Source of the DNA: Paenibacillus radicibacter
Lineage (GTDB): Bacteria; Bacillota; Bacilli; Paenibacillales; NBRC-103111
Reading direction: 5' to 3'
Assembly: GCF_024721995.1 (NCBI RefSeq)
Contig: NZ_JANQBC010000001.1
Location: forward strand, 248,001 to 312,000
Length of the DNA stretch: 64,000 nt
Shown here in pieces: positions 23,667-30,630 of this stretch (positions are counted from its first letter, which is position 1; every line of letters starts with the position of its first letter). The notes under the pieces were generated by a model that was not told the origin of the DNA, searched no databases, and saw nothing but the letters and a program-made list of their open reading frames with translations. The translations under genes were made by a program, and so were the position numbers.

Positions 23667-24716
23667 CTAGAGAGAATTCTTTAGTTCTTTTTCTAAATTA
23701 AAGCATAATATCCGCATTCGATTGATTAGTTCTTCTTGGTCGAAATTATTAAACACGAATTTATATTTCCTTCGTTCCATAATCCCATCGTAAAAATTAT
23801 TAATCTCTTGTAATTCAGCTTGAGTCCAGTTAGTTCTTGTATAATCCACTTCTAAAAACGGAGGCAATGCTGCTTCAGTTCCATTCGTGATCATAAATTT
23901 CATTTTCATTGAATCAAAAATTAACCATAAATTCTCATCTGCTGTTACGAAAACTGGGATAATCTTATCTTTTAGAAACTTTTGACTCACCAATGCTGGA
24001 AATGTTAAGTCTAACGATGCATTCCATATTGCATGTAGCTTATCTTCATCATTATTCTTTGTTTTATGGATAAGCTTTCTAATTTTATTATTACCACTAA
24101 AATAATAATGAGCAAACATAGTTATTGAAGCACTAAAAATATCTATTTCCTTTTCTACGAAGTCAAAATACTCAATTATTAATTGAGTATTACTCTTTAA
24201 GTTTTTTTTCTTATCCAATATGTACATTTTTAACAAACAAGCATATGAAACAAATAGAAGACGCTGGAAACTACTTACGCTTTCCAAACTATTTGTTTTA
24301 CTGTTCGTTTTTCGTGTTTCATGTTTAATGAATGGTTCAAACTTTATAAGTTTGCTATGCTGCAACATTTGAAAGTAATCCATTTCGAATAAAGATCTAA
24401 TTGCATTATTCATGTCATTGAACTTCGACATATTAATTTCAAAGTTACTTAGTTCTCGACATGATTCCTCCAGCCCAAGAGAAAAATCAACTAATAAATT
24501 ATTCGTCTCGATATTCTTAAGCAAACCTAATAATTCTTCAAAAGTATTATCTGTTTGACTTACAAGACTACTCGGTTCCTTGTAGAGTTTGGTTAGATAT
24601 ATACAAATATTTGTATCTAAGTATAGTTCAATTAATTGAGGATCTATTTTATTTTTGAGGTCTTCAAATGAACTCAGTGTTTCATGTATATATAAAGATG
24701 AATAGTAAAATTTCAT
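23667..24716 (-). CDS. Unknown protein with PIN-like nuclease signatures
   Basis: A 349-residue, AT-rich gene product not assigned to a named family. Near the N-terminus LYLDTNICIYL (Asp34) resembles the first PIN motif, an acidic residue follows in LGLEESCRE, and near the C-terminus PVFVTADENLW resembles the closing T-x-D motif, so a PIN-like ribonuclease fold with large insertions is plausible. The rest is helical. The start is placed at Met 24716 because the 17 codons before it lie in or beside repeat I; the ribosome site there is weak (AAAGGA at 13 nt). Its stop is 22 nt before repeat H. A toxin or defence role is only a suggestion. Confidence 0.55.
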   Translation of the reverse strand: MKFYYSSLYIHETLSSFEDLKNKIDPQLIELYLDTNICIYLTKLYKEPSSLVSQTDNTFEELLGLLKNIETNNLLVDFSLGLEESCRELSNFEINMSKFNDMNNAIRSLFEMDYFQMLQHSKLIKFEPFIKHETRKTNSKTNSLESVSSFQRLLFVSYACLLKMYILDKKKNLKSNTQLIIEYFDFVEKEIDIFSASITMFAHYYFSGNNKIRKLIHKTKNNDEDKLHAIWNASLDLTFPALVSQKFLKDKIIPVFVTADENLWLIFDSMKMKFMITNGTEAALPPFLEVDYTRTNWTQAELQEINNFYDGIMERRKYKFVFNNFDQEELINRMRILCFNLEKELKNSL

Positions 24717-24745
24717 TCTAAATAACCATTCCTTTAATGTAATTT

Positions 24746-24925
24746 CGCCTAACGTTTGCGTATTCACGAACCCGAGAGGCTTAAAGGAGCACAGCGACTG
24801 GGTCCGCAGGACTTAGCCTCGCAGGGTTGTCTGACTGAACACACTTCCCCGAATTGCCTCAGGCAGACCAAGGGGACTTGTCCCCGCAGTGTGAATACTT
24901 TGTTATATGAAGGTCAGGCTTCCTC
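24746..24925 (-). repeat. Cassette repeat (attC-like), copy I
   Basis: Left core CGCCTAACGTTTGCGTATTCACG at 24746 and right core GTGTGAATACTTTGTTATATG ending near 24909, then AAGGTCAGGCTTC. Internal stems: AACCCGAGAGGCTTAA with TTAGCCTCGCAGGGTT; GTCTGACTGA with TCAGGCAGAC; GGGGACTTGTCCCC as a hairpin. This is the clearest copy and the best consensus. Confidence 0.85.
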
Positions 24926-24928
24926 GGT

Positions 24929-25504
24929 TTACTTATTGATTTCTGTTAAAATATTATTAATTCGTTCCTCTATAATTCTCAGTTCTTCTTCTTCACTATA
25001 TTGAACTAATGGATTTTTATTTATTGAAAAGTACTTGAAAATAGCTTGGATAATAAAAACTAACAAAATGACAAAGAACATTACAGATAGAATTAAAATT
25101 AGCTTAAATGCTACTTGTAACACCCCATCATTGAGGTCACTGACAAGAAAACTAAATTTACTTATGTTATTAACGAAAAGTCCCACTGGAATTCCTGTGC
25201 CTATACCAACTCCTACACTCAACCAATAGTTACTTTGGTCTTTAAGTTCTTTCCTTCTAAATAAAAGTTCATCAATATACCTTAGGTTATTATTTTGACA
25301 ATACGACTCTGCTTCAAATATGTAAAAGTTCCGTAATAAATTCATATACTCATTATACTGAAAATCATTGTCCCTAAAGCATTGGCCTCTCATTTGTCTA
25401 ATTTGGTTAGCAAGATTTGAAATACTTTTTGTTACTAGGAATTCAAAAAAAGAATCAAGCCTATCGGTGATGTAATTTCTTAGTCTCATCTTCTTTATGT
25501 ACAC
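24929..25504 (-). CDS. Unknown protein with two membrane segments
   Basis: A 191-residue protein with a basic helical N-terminal 90 residues, two predicted transmembrane stretches (about 93-112, glycine-rich, and 131-156), and an acidic helical tail (EEEELRIIEERI). No family is recognised. The GTG at 25504 is very close to AAAGGAG, and the ATG five codons later is rather far from it, so the exact start is uncertain. It occupies a single cassette between repeats I and J, with its stop just beside the tail of repeat I. Small cassette-borne membrane proteins often remain unassigned; effector or immunity roles are conceivable but unsupported. Confidence 0.6.
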   Translation of the reverse strand: MYIKKMRLRNYITDRLDSFFEFLVTKSISNLANQIRQMRGQCFRDNDFQYNEYMNLLRNFYIFEAESYCQNNNLRYIDELLFRRKELKDQSNYWLSVGVGIGTGIPVGLFVNNISKFSFLVSDLNDGVLQVAFKLILILSVMFFVILLVFIIQAIFKYFSINKNPLVQYSEEEELRIIEERINNILTEINK

Positions 25505-25530
25505 ACTCCTTTTATTAGTTTTTCCTGACT

Positions 25531-25632
25531 TTCATATAACAGAATATTTACGAACCTTGTGAATCCATCAACTAAATTCTTAGTACGGATTCAGCATTAA
25601 GCCACTTAAATGTTGTGAATACTCTAACTTAT
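25531..25632 (-). repeat. Degenerate cassette repeat (attC-like), copy J
   Basis: TATAACAGAATATTTACGAACC at 25535 and GCATTAAGCCACTTAAATG, then TTGTGAATACTCTAAC, near 25592-25628 match the arms in order, but the GTTA core and the middle are eroded. It marks the upstream end of the recognisable array. Confidence 0.55.
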
Positions 25633-25659
25633 TTCTTAGTAGCTAACCTAATTAGCCCC

Positions 25660-26160
25660 TTATACAATCCACTCTTTATCAAATGGTACCCTTGCTCTAC
25701 AACCTTCTAAAACCCCTTCAATAGTGCTACCTAACACCAATATCTTCCTAACTCCATCACTCTCTATTTGCATCACAACAGAATCTTTTCCAATAAAGCC
25801 TTCCACATCCACACCATCATCCTCAACATCAATCAACGCTAAGAATCCAAACCTAGCTACCTCATCCCCACTCAAAACCTCTTCCGTCGTCCACAAACCC
25901 ACTTCTATCTTCTCATACGATTTTCCCTGTTCATTCGAATCCATAATCCGATCATGAAGATCGGCCATAAACTTCTTGTAGTCCTCCATTGACTTCCAGA
26001 AACCTACTATGACCGCTTCATTCGGATTAACAAGATTCCATCCCCCAACTTGGGCAATGAATCCACGAGCAAATTTCAGATCTTTCCACTGAGATTGAGC
26101 ATGAGAGAAATTTTCCTTAGATTCATCATTTACGGTGCATATGATAATTTTGATTAGCAT
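25660..26160 (-). CDS. DUF4937/YdbC-like protein
   Basis: A 166-residue protein resembling the DUF4937 (B. subtilis YdbC-type) proteins of ferredoxin-like, antibiotic-biosynthesis-monooxygenase-like fold: MLIKIIICTVNDESKENFSH at the start and EAVIVGFWKSMEDYKKFM in the middle. The function is unknown. The start at 26160 has GGAGG at 11 nt; the GTG seven codons upstream overlaps that box. It lies just upstream of the degenerate repeat J and could be the first cassette or a resident gene. Confidence 0.7.
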   Translation of the reverse strand: MLIKIIICTVNDESKENFSHAQSQWKDLKFARGFIAQVGGWNLVNPNEAVIVGFWKSMEDYKKFMADLHDRIMDSNEQGKSYEKIEVGLWTTEEVLSGDEVARFGFLALIDVEDDGVDVEGFIGKDSVVMQIESDGVRKILVLGSTIEGVLEGCRARVPFDKEWIV

Positions 26161-26215
26161 AGAATTTTCTTCCTCCGGCACATTCTCTCAACAACAACAG
26201 TTACCTTTCATCCAC

Positions 26216-26911
26216 CTACTCCAAACTCTCAAAAACCCACTTTTCCTGCCCACCCGGCCACTCCACACCACGCTCCCACACAAGCACGAACGACTCATAA
26301 CGATAACTCTCAGCAAATGTTACATGCTCACCAAACACACGCTCAACAGAGAACGCCTGTGACTTATGCGCCTTAAGCGCATCTGCCTTCATATCCCACT
26401 GCTGCTCGGTATCGATACGGAGATTGGGATAGTGACCCATCTGTGCTAAAGGGTGAGAGGCGTTGTAGTAATACTTCTGAACGGACGGGCAGCGACCGCT
26501 GAAGATTGCAGCGTTTGTTGCGTGGTGAATGGCAGTATGATCGGGATGAAGGCTAATGCCGTCCTCTGGGAATGTTACGACTACTTCGGGTTTATGCTCG
26601 TTAATGAAGTTAATGATCTTCTCCGCAAGCTCTGTGCGGTCAATCGTACTTAGCTTCCCATCGGGATAACCTAAGTGTTTAATCTCAGAGATACCCATAA
26701 TATCGCAAGCCTCACGCAGCTCTCCAACACGTACGACAGCAAGCTGCTCTTTGGTCATATCGCCTAATCGACCTGTCTTGCCAGCGTCACCACGGGTTGC
26801 AGATAACAATGTCGCTTTACCACCTCGATCTACGACCTGACGAATTAACACCGCACAGCCGAACGTTTCATCATCTGGATGCGCATATATAAAGCTGATC
26901 GAATGACTCAT
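26216..26911 (-). CDS. bshB2: PIG-L family deacetylase, BshB2-like
   Basis: A 231-residue zinc-dependent N-deacetylase. The AHPDDE metal motif is at residues 10-15 and the second metal motif SLHPDHTAI near 125, with the conserved TRGDAGKTG and HLGYPDGKL segments. This pattern matches BshB-type enzymes, which remove acetate from GlcNAc-malate in bacillithiol synthesis; BshB2 (YojG-like) is the best guess, although related mycothiol-conjugate amidases share the motifs. The start at 26911 has GGGAG 8 nt upstream. It lies at the head of the region next to GNAT and Nudix genes on the same strand. Confidence 0.82.
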   Translation of the reverse strand: MSHSISFIYAHPDDETFGCAVLIRQVVDRGGKATLLSATRGDAGKTGRLGDMTKEQLAVVRVGELREACDIMGISEIKHLGYPDGKLSTIDRTELAEKIINFINEHKPEVVVTFPEDGISLHPDHTAIHHATNAAIFSGRCPSVQKYYYNASHPLAQMGHYPNLRIDTEQQWDMKADALKAHKSQAFSVERVFGEHVTFAESYRYESFVLVWERGVEWPGGQEKWVFESLE

Positions 26912-26939
26912 TATGAACACTCCCATCTATTCACTATCT

Positions 26940-27491
26940 TTAATTTCTAGACTCCCAATCACTTCGTAACAAGGAAAGCACGTAGACATCATGCGACTTC
27001 CCACCTGATACGATGTATTTGCGCAAGATGCCTTCCTTTTCAAAACCTTGCTTCTCTAGCACTCGGATCGATCCTACATTATCCAAATAAACAACCGCAG
27101 CAATCCGCTCCAATCCAAGCTCCGTAAACCCAAATTGAATAATTGCGCGCACCGCTTCGCTCATATAACCATGACCCCAGAAATCCGGATGCAACTCATA
27201 GCCAATCTCGCAACGCTTATGCACAAGATTGTGTAAGTGATAACCAATTGTACCAATTACGGTATCTTCCGCATCATCACCTTTTCTTACAATCCCCCAG
27301 CGTGCTCTGCCGTCATTTTCTCCGTGCATCATCGTATGCAGAACTTTACGAGTGTCCTCAATCGTTGCATGAGGGTCATTTCCGAAATACTGCATGACTT
27401 CTGGTTTGGAAAAATAGTCAAACATCGCCTCTGAATCCGTTTCTCTGAGTGGTCGAATCATCAAATTGTGCGTTTCCATCGTAATTGCCAT
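26940..27491 (-). CDS. GNAT acetyltransferase (RimJ/RimL type)
   Basis: A 183-residue enzyme starting METHNLMIRPLRETDSEAMF, with acetyl-CoA loop PDFWGHGYMSEAV near residue 105 (Gly-His-Gly in place of Gly-Lys-Gly) and the end GSIRVLEKQGFEKEGILRKY. It belongs to the ribosomal-protein-serine/alanine acetyltransferase-like group. The start lies 3-4 nt after a GAGAGGGTAC box. It is 28 bp upstream of bshB2 on the same strand and probably co-transcribed. The substrate is unknown. Confidence 0.88.
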   Translation of the reverse strand: MAITMETHNLMIRPLRETDSEAMFDYFSKPEVMQYFGNDPHATIEDTRKVLHTMMHGENDGRARWGIVRKGDDAEDTVIGTIGYHLHNLVHKRCEIGYELHPDFWGHGYMSEAVRAIIQFGFTELGLERIAAVVYLDNVGSIRVLEKQGFEKEGILRKYIVSGGKSHDVYVLSLLRSDWESRN

Positions 27492-27518
27492 CTGTACCCT
27501 CTCCTCTTATCGAATGCT

Positions 27519-28526
27519 TCAATAATTTTCCAGTCTATACAACAATTGACTCATCCGAATCATGTCCCGACACTGCATCCCATTTTCCATAATCGGCTCT
27601 GCATAATTTCGAACGAAAAAGTCTGTATCAATGCCCGTAATCCGGAAGCCACACTTTTGGTATAGATGAAGCTGGCCGACACTTGAATTTCCCGTTCCAA
27701 CTTCAATACTTGAATACCCAAGATTCCTAGCTGACTGAACCGCGTGCTGGACCAGCATCTTACCTAGACCCCTACCCTGCACACACTCAGATACCGCTAC
27801 ATTAATCAGCTCAACCACAGTCTCATTCTTCGGCAAGAGCACATATTCCCCGATAACTTGTCCTAGTTCCTCATACACATAACACTGTCCCTCAGCTACA
27901 TACTTCTGAACCAAACCCTCTTCAGGGTCCGCTAATAACAGAAGCTCCATCGGAAGTGGTTCATCTGATTTTAGCAAGCGAATTGGAGATACTGTAGGAT
28001 CGAAGACTTCACCCCACTCTTTATCGAGCTCTTCATTATGCTCCGACTCTGGGGAAAGAGCGTAACTCTTAAATCCAGTCATTCGATTTCCTTTAAACGT
28101 ACACAAGTGATTGTATGCTTGTGAATCATTCAGCACATAAGGAAGGAATTTCGAAATATTCGAGGCTACACCATCATTCTCCGGATCAAGCACCCAATCG
28201 ATTCTTTTCCAATCCAAGATACCTTCTAATGTAAAATAAGGTGTTGGGAACTTGTAATCAAACGGTACCTCTGCCACATACACATACATGCCGCCGTAAT
28301 ACTTGCCTTCATTAGAAATCCATGACACAACACCTTTATAAGTGACATCCTCAAGCTCAATGTCCGTCTCTTCAAACACTTCACGTATGACAGAAGCCCT
28401 TGGGGACTCTCCATCATCAAGCTTACCGCCAACACCGTTCCAACAACCCATCCATGATGGATAATTACGATTTACGAGCAGCACTTCATCTCCACGTCGT
28501 ATAAAACAAATATTGAATTTAAACAT
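27519..28526 (-). CDS. Fusion protein: N-terminal Nudix hydrolase and C-terminal GNAT acetyltransferase
   Basis: A 335-residue two-domain protein. Residues 1-150 are a MutT/8-oxo-dGTPase-like Nudix domain (box GGKLDDGESPRASVIREVFEETD, Nudix glutamates intact, with an ending DWKRIDWVLD). After a linker (about 150-205), a GNAT domain follows with acetyl-CoA loop VQGRGLGKMLVQHA near residue 260 and the end LHLYQKCGFRITGID. Such fusions are known in Firmicutes, but the coupling of the two activities is unclear. Acetylation of a nucleotide-related amine is conceivable, without evidence. Confidence 0.85.
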   Translation of the reverse strand: MFKFNICFIRRGDEVLLVNRNYPSWMGCWNGVGGKLDDGESPRASVIREVFEETDIELEDVTYKGVVSWISNEGKYYGGMYVYVAEVPFDYKFPTPYFTLEGILDWKRIDWVLDPENDGVASNISKFLPYVLNDSQAYNHLCTFKGNRMTGFKSYALSPESEHNEELDKEWGEVFDPTVSPIRLLKSDEPLPMELLLLADPEEGLVQKYVAEGQCYVYEELGQVIGEYVLLPKNETVVELINVAVSECVQGRGLGKMLVQHAVQSARNLGYSSIEVGTGNSSVGQLHLYQKCGFRITGIDTDFFVRNYAEPIMENGMQCRDMIRMSQLLYRLENY

Positions 28527-28563
28527 ACACTCACCCTCATTTAATTAACTATATTAATAATAG

Positions 28564-29355
28564 CTATCTATACATGTTCCACATGCCGATATCTTGAAAA
28601 CCTAATCGCTTATAGATCGCGCCAGCCTTGGGATTGTCATAGAACAAACATAACGTCTTTCCTTCATTTAATACTCTTCGACATAATGTAGACATCACTT
28701 CCGAAGCAAGTCCTTGCTGACGATAATTAGCGTCTGTACAAACCGCGACGATCATCGCAGACATGCTGTTCTCTGCTGTTGTTGAAGCGATACTTGTCAT
28801 CACACCTTGATCTTCTGTATAAAAAGAGCGCGAAGTACCGCTTTCCATGACTTTCAGTAAACTCTCTCTTGCGTTACTTCGTGTATTGTAACTGCTGAAC
28901 CCTTTGGTCCGAATCTCAATAATTCGATCAATATCTTCAAGATCAGCTTCTTTCACACGATCCTCAGAAGTCGAGATTGGTGTAAAGCTCTCAACTTTCA
29001 GCTCACTGAAATAGGTTGGCTTTCTTTCCCCTAATTTAGGAACAATCCCATTCTCGAACGCTCCTACGACGCTTGCTTTGCCTGAGAACTCTTTAAAATT
29101 CGGATCCTCATTCATGATAGCTGCGAAACCTTGAACATCGAACGAGGCTTTGGCATATACGATATACGACTGGAAGTAACGGAGCATGACCGCTTCATAA
29201 TTGCCCTCGGTATCCATTTGCCCCCATATATCTTGAAAATCGCTCTCATACCCGAACGCCTCAATATCCCCAATCATAAACAAGTTAATCGAAGGCTCTT
29301 CCCCTAAATACTGCATAAGTGATTCGTGATCATCTATCCCTAAACGTCTAATCAT
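28564..29355 (-). CDS. GNAT acetyltransferase with long N-terminal domain
   Basis: A 263-residue protein. Residues 1-130 form a GNAT-like N-terminal half (INLFMIGDIEAFGY, MLRYFQSYIVYA). The catalytic GNAT fold follows at 135-263, with ANYRQQGLASEVMSTL as the acetyl-CoA loop (YRQQGLA) and the end FYDNPKAGAIYKRLGFQDI. It belongs to the predicted acetyltransferase group with a FR47-like C-terminal domain. The start at 29355 lies 10 nt after GGAGG; the earlier codons from 29385 overlap this box. The substrate is unknown. It is followed by the Nudix-GNAT fusion gene on the same strand. Confidence 0.83.
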   Translation of the reverse strand: MIRRLGIDDHESLMQYLGEEPSINLFMIGDIEAFGYESDFQDIWGQMDTEGNYEAVMLRYFQSYIVYAKASFDVQGFAAIMNEDPNFKEFSGKASVVGAFENGIVPKLGERKPTYFSELKVESFTPISTSEDRVKEADLEDIDRIIEIRTKGFSSYNTRSNARESLLKVMESGTSRSFYTEDQGVMTSIASTTAENSMSAMIVAVCTDANYRQQGLASEVMSTLCRRVLNEGKTLCLFYDNPKAGAIYKRLGFQDIGMWNMYR

Positions 29356-29395
29356 AGCCAAACAACCTCCCTCTCCGATGTCCATTCTCTTTACT

Positions 29396-29860
29396 TTAAC
29401 TGCGAAGTAGCCCTTCCTTACCTGCTTTTAAGTCTTCAAACACAGGCTTTTGCACGAGATTGATCTCTTGAATATTTATATATTGTAAGTCCATAAATTT
29501 TAATTGCAAGGATTCTTTTTCTGAATCTTCGAAAAGGAGGGTTTGACCATCATCAGCGAGTCGACCCCTTAAATCGGCAGTCGCTTCGAATAAGAACATG
29601 ACGAATACAACTTCATTCCCATCCGGATACATATATTGCATACGCGGACCGCTATATATGGAATGCAATTCATATTGAAGGATCTCAAGACCCGTTTCTT
29701 CCTTAATTTCACGTACAACGGTTTCTTCAACAGTCTCCCCTGGATTCATACCGCCTCCTGGCAATCCCCAATCCCCGTAGTCTGAACGCTTCTGCATCAG
29801 AATTCTACCTTGTGAATCTCGAATAATAGCCCCGCCTGTAACAACAATTTTGATCGCCAT
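29396..29860 (-). CDS. Nudix hydrolase
   Basis: A 154-residue Nudix enzyme. The box begins GGGMNPGETVEETVVRE and ends IKEETG, and the start IKIVVTGGAIIRDSQG is typical of the MutT/ADP-ribose group. A second-substrate helix at the C-terminus includes INIQEINLVQKPV. It stands upstream of the GNAT gene by 40 bp and is the fourth Nudix domain in this window, counting the fusion. The nucleotide substrate is unknown. Confidence 0.87.
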   Translation of the reverse strand: MAIKIVVTGGAIIRDSQGRILMQKRSDYGDWGLPGGGMNPGETVEETVVREIKEETGLEILQYELHSIYSGPRMQYMYPDGNEVVFVMFLFEATADLRGRLADDGQTLLFEDSEKESLQLKFMDLQYINIQEINLVQKPVFEDLKAGKEGLLRS

Positions 29861-29942
29861 GTTATCCCTCGCTAGTCTTATCGTAAAATTTGTCGAAAAC
29901 CATCATTTTTACTTCGATGTTCACACTTGAAATCCTTTACAA

Positions 29943-29993
29943 GTAAAAATTAATAAGGCATGAGTCCGATACCATAGCGAACTCACGCCTTCA
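29943..29993 (-). terminator. Intrinsic terminator after the TetR gene
   Basis: The arms AAGGCGTGAGT and ACTCATGCCTT (one G-T pair) form an 11-bp stem on the minus strand, followed by ATTAATTTTT, 30-80 nt beyond the TetR stop codon. Confidence 0.72.
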
Positions 29994-30024
29994 AGAATAT
30001 CAATAAACAACTGTCTAGCATTCT

Positions 30025-30624
30025 CTATAAGAATTGACCAGATTCCAACTTACTCAAAGCTTCAGTCAGTAAAACTGCAAAATCGGAATCCGGATGCTCT
30101 GCATGATGCTGCATAACCGAAATATTAACCCCAATAATCGCACCTGCAAAAATACGGACATCCAAGTCATTTGGACTTCTGCCCACTCTTTTCGCAATCA
30201 ATTCCGCTATCATATCCATCGTTTGCATCAAATTGTTCAAGGTAGCAGCCCGTAATTCTGGAACAGACATAATTAACTGATTTCGCTCACGCACTGTAAT
30301 CAAATCTTCTTCCGACATATCCTTTACTGCTAATAGCATGGCATTACGCACTGCAGCAAGTGGACTTAGATCGAGCGGCTGCTCTTCGAATGCGGATATG
30401 ATTAATGGATCATAGTTATCCCTAAGAATTACATCCTCTTTTGTTGGAAAATAACGAAAAAAAGTGCTAGGGGAAATTTCTGCCACTTCCGCAATTTGCT
30501 CAACAGTTGTTGCATTATACCCGATTTCCCGAAAAAGGCGCAGCGCATGCTTTTGAACCATAGCCATCGTCTTTGCTTTTTTCCGCTCTCGTAGACTAAT
30601 AGTCCGTTCCTCATCTGTCGGCAA
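30025..30624 (-). CDS. TetR family regulator of the adjacent efflux gene
   Basis: A 199-residue TetR repressor. The DNA-binding domain is near the start: ALRLFREIGYNATTVEQIAEVAEIS, then PSTFFRYFPTKEDV, in residues 25-67. The C-terminal ligand region is helical. The frame begins with TTG, preceded by AGGAG at 10 nt and overlapping the region of the MFS stop codon, so it is translated from the same message as the transporter. The usual arrangement of such pairs is repression of the transporter by its regulator, relieved by the exported drug; here the repressor gene is placed second in the operon. Confidence 0.85.
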   Translation of the reverse strand: MPTDEERTISLRERKKAKTMAMVQKHALRLFREIGYNATTVEQIAEVAEISPSTFFRYFPTKEDVILRDNYDPLIISAFEEQPLDLSPLAAVRNAMLLAVKDMSEEDLITVRERNQLIMSVPELRAATLNNLMQTMDMIAELIAKRVGRSPNDLDVRIFAGAIIGVNISVMQHHAEHPDSDFAVLLTEALSKLESGQFL

Positions 30625-30630
30625 TCTGTC

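Larger units (their letters stand above)
11749..25632 (-). mobile_element. Integron-like gene-cassette array (no integrase seen)
   Basis: Eight full structured repeats, two degenerate end copies and at least two half copies punctuate a run of same-strand, unrelated genes. Each repeat starts with TAACG and ends with GTTA plus a short conserved tail (for example GTTATACGAAG). Its outer arms are complementary (GTATTCACG with GTGAATAC) and internal stems vary by paired changes. Gene starts follow a repeat within about 30-65 nt, and several stops lie 2-38 nt from the next one. This matches attC-bounded integron cassettes; without an integrase it would be called a cluster of attC sites lacking an integrase. 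The attC assignment is inference from architecture. Confidence 0.7.

Noticed and set aside
15972-24925. Repeats as simple transcription terminators
   Set aside because: They lack terminal T-runs, are far longer than needed and have conserved ends; they may still affect transcription.
15972-24925. Repeats as insertion sequences or group II introns
   Set aside because: No transposase, reverse transcriptase or intron domain V/VI is visible, and the units are too short.
11749-25632. CRISPR array as an explanation for the repeats
   Set aside because: The repeats are 120-190 bp, variable and separated by genes of 0.4-1.8 kb instead of short uniform spacers.
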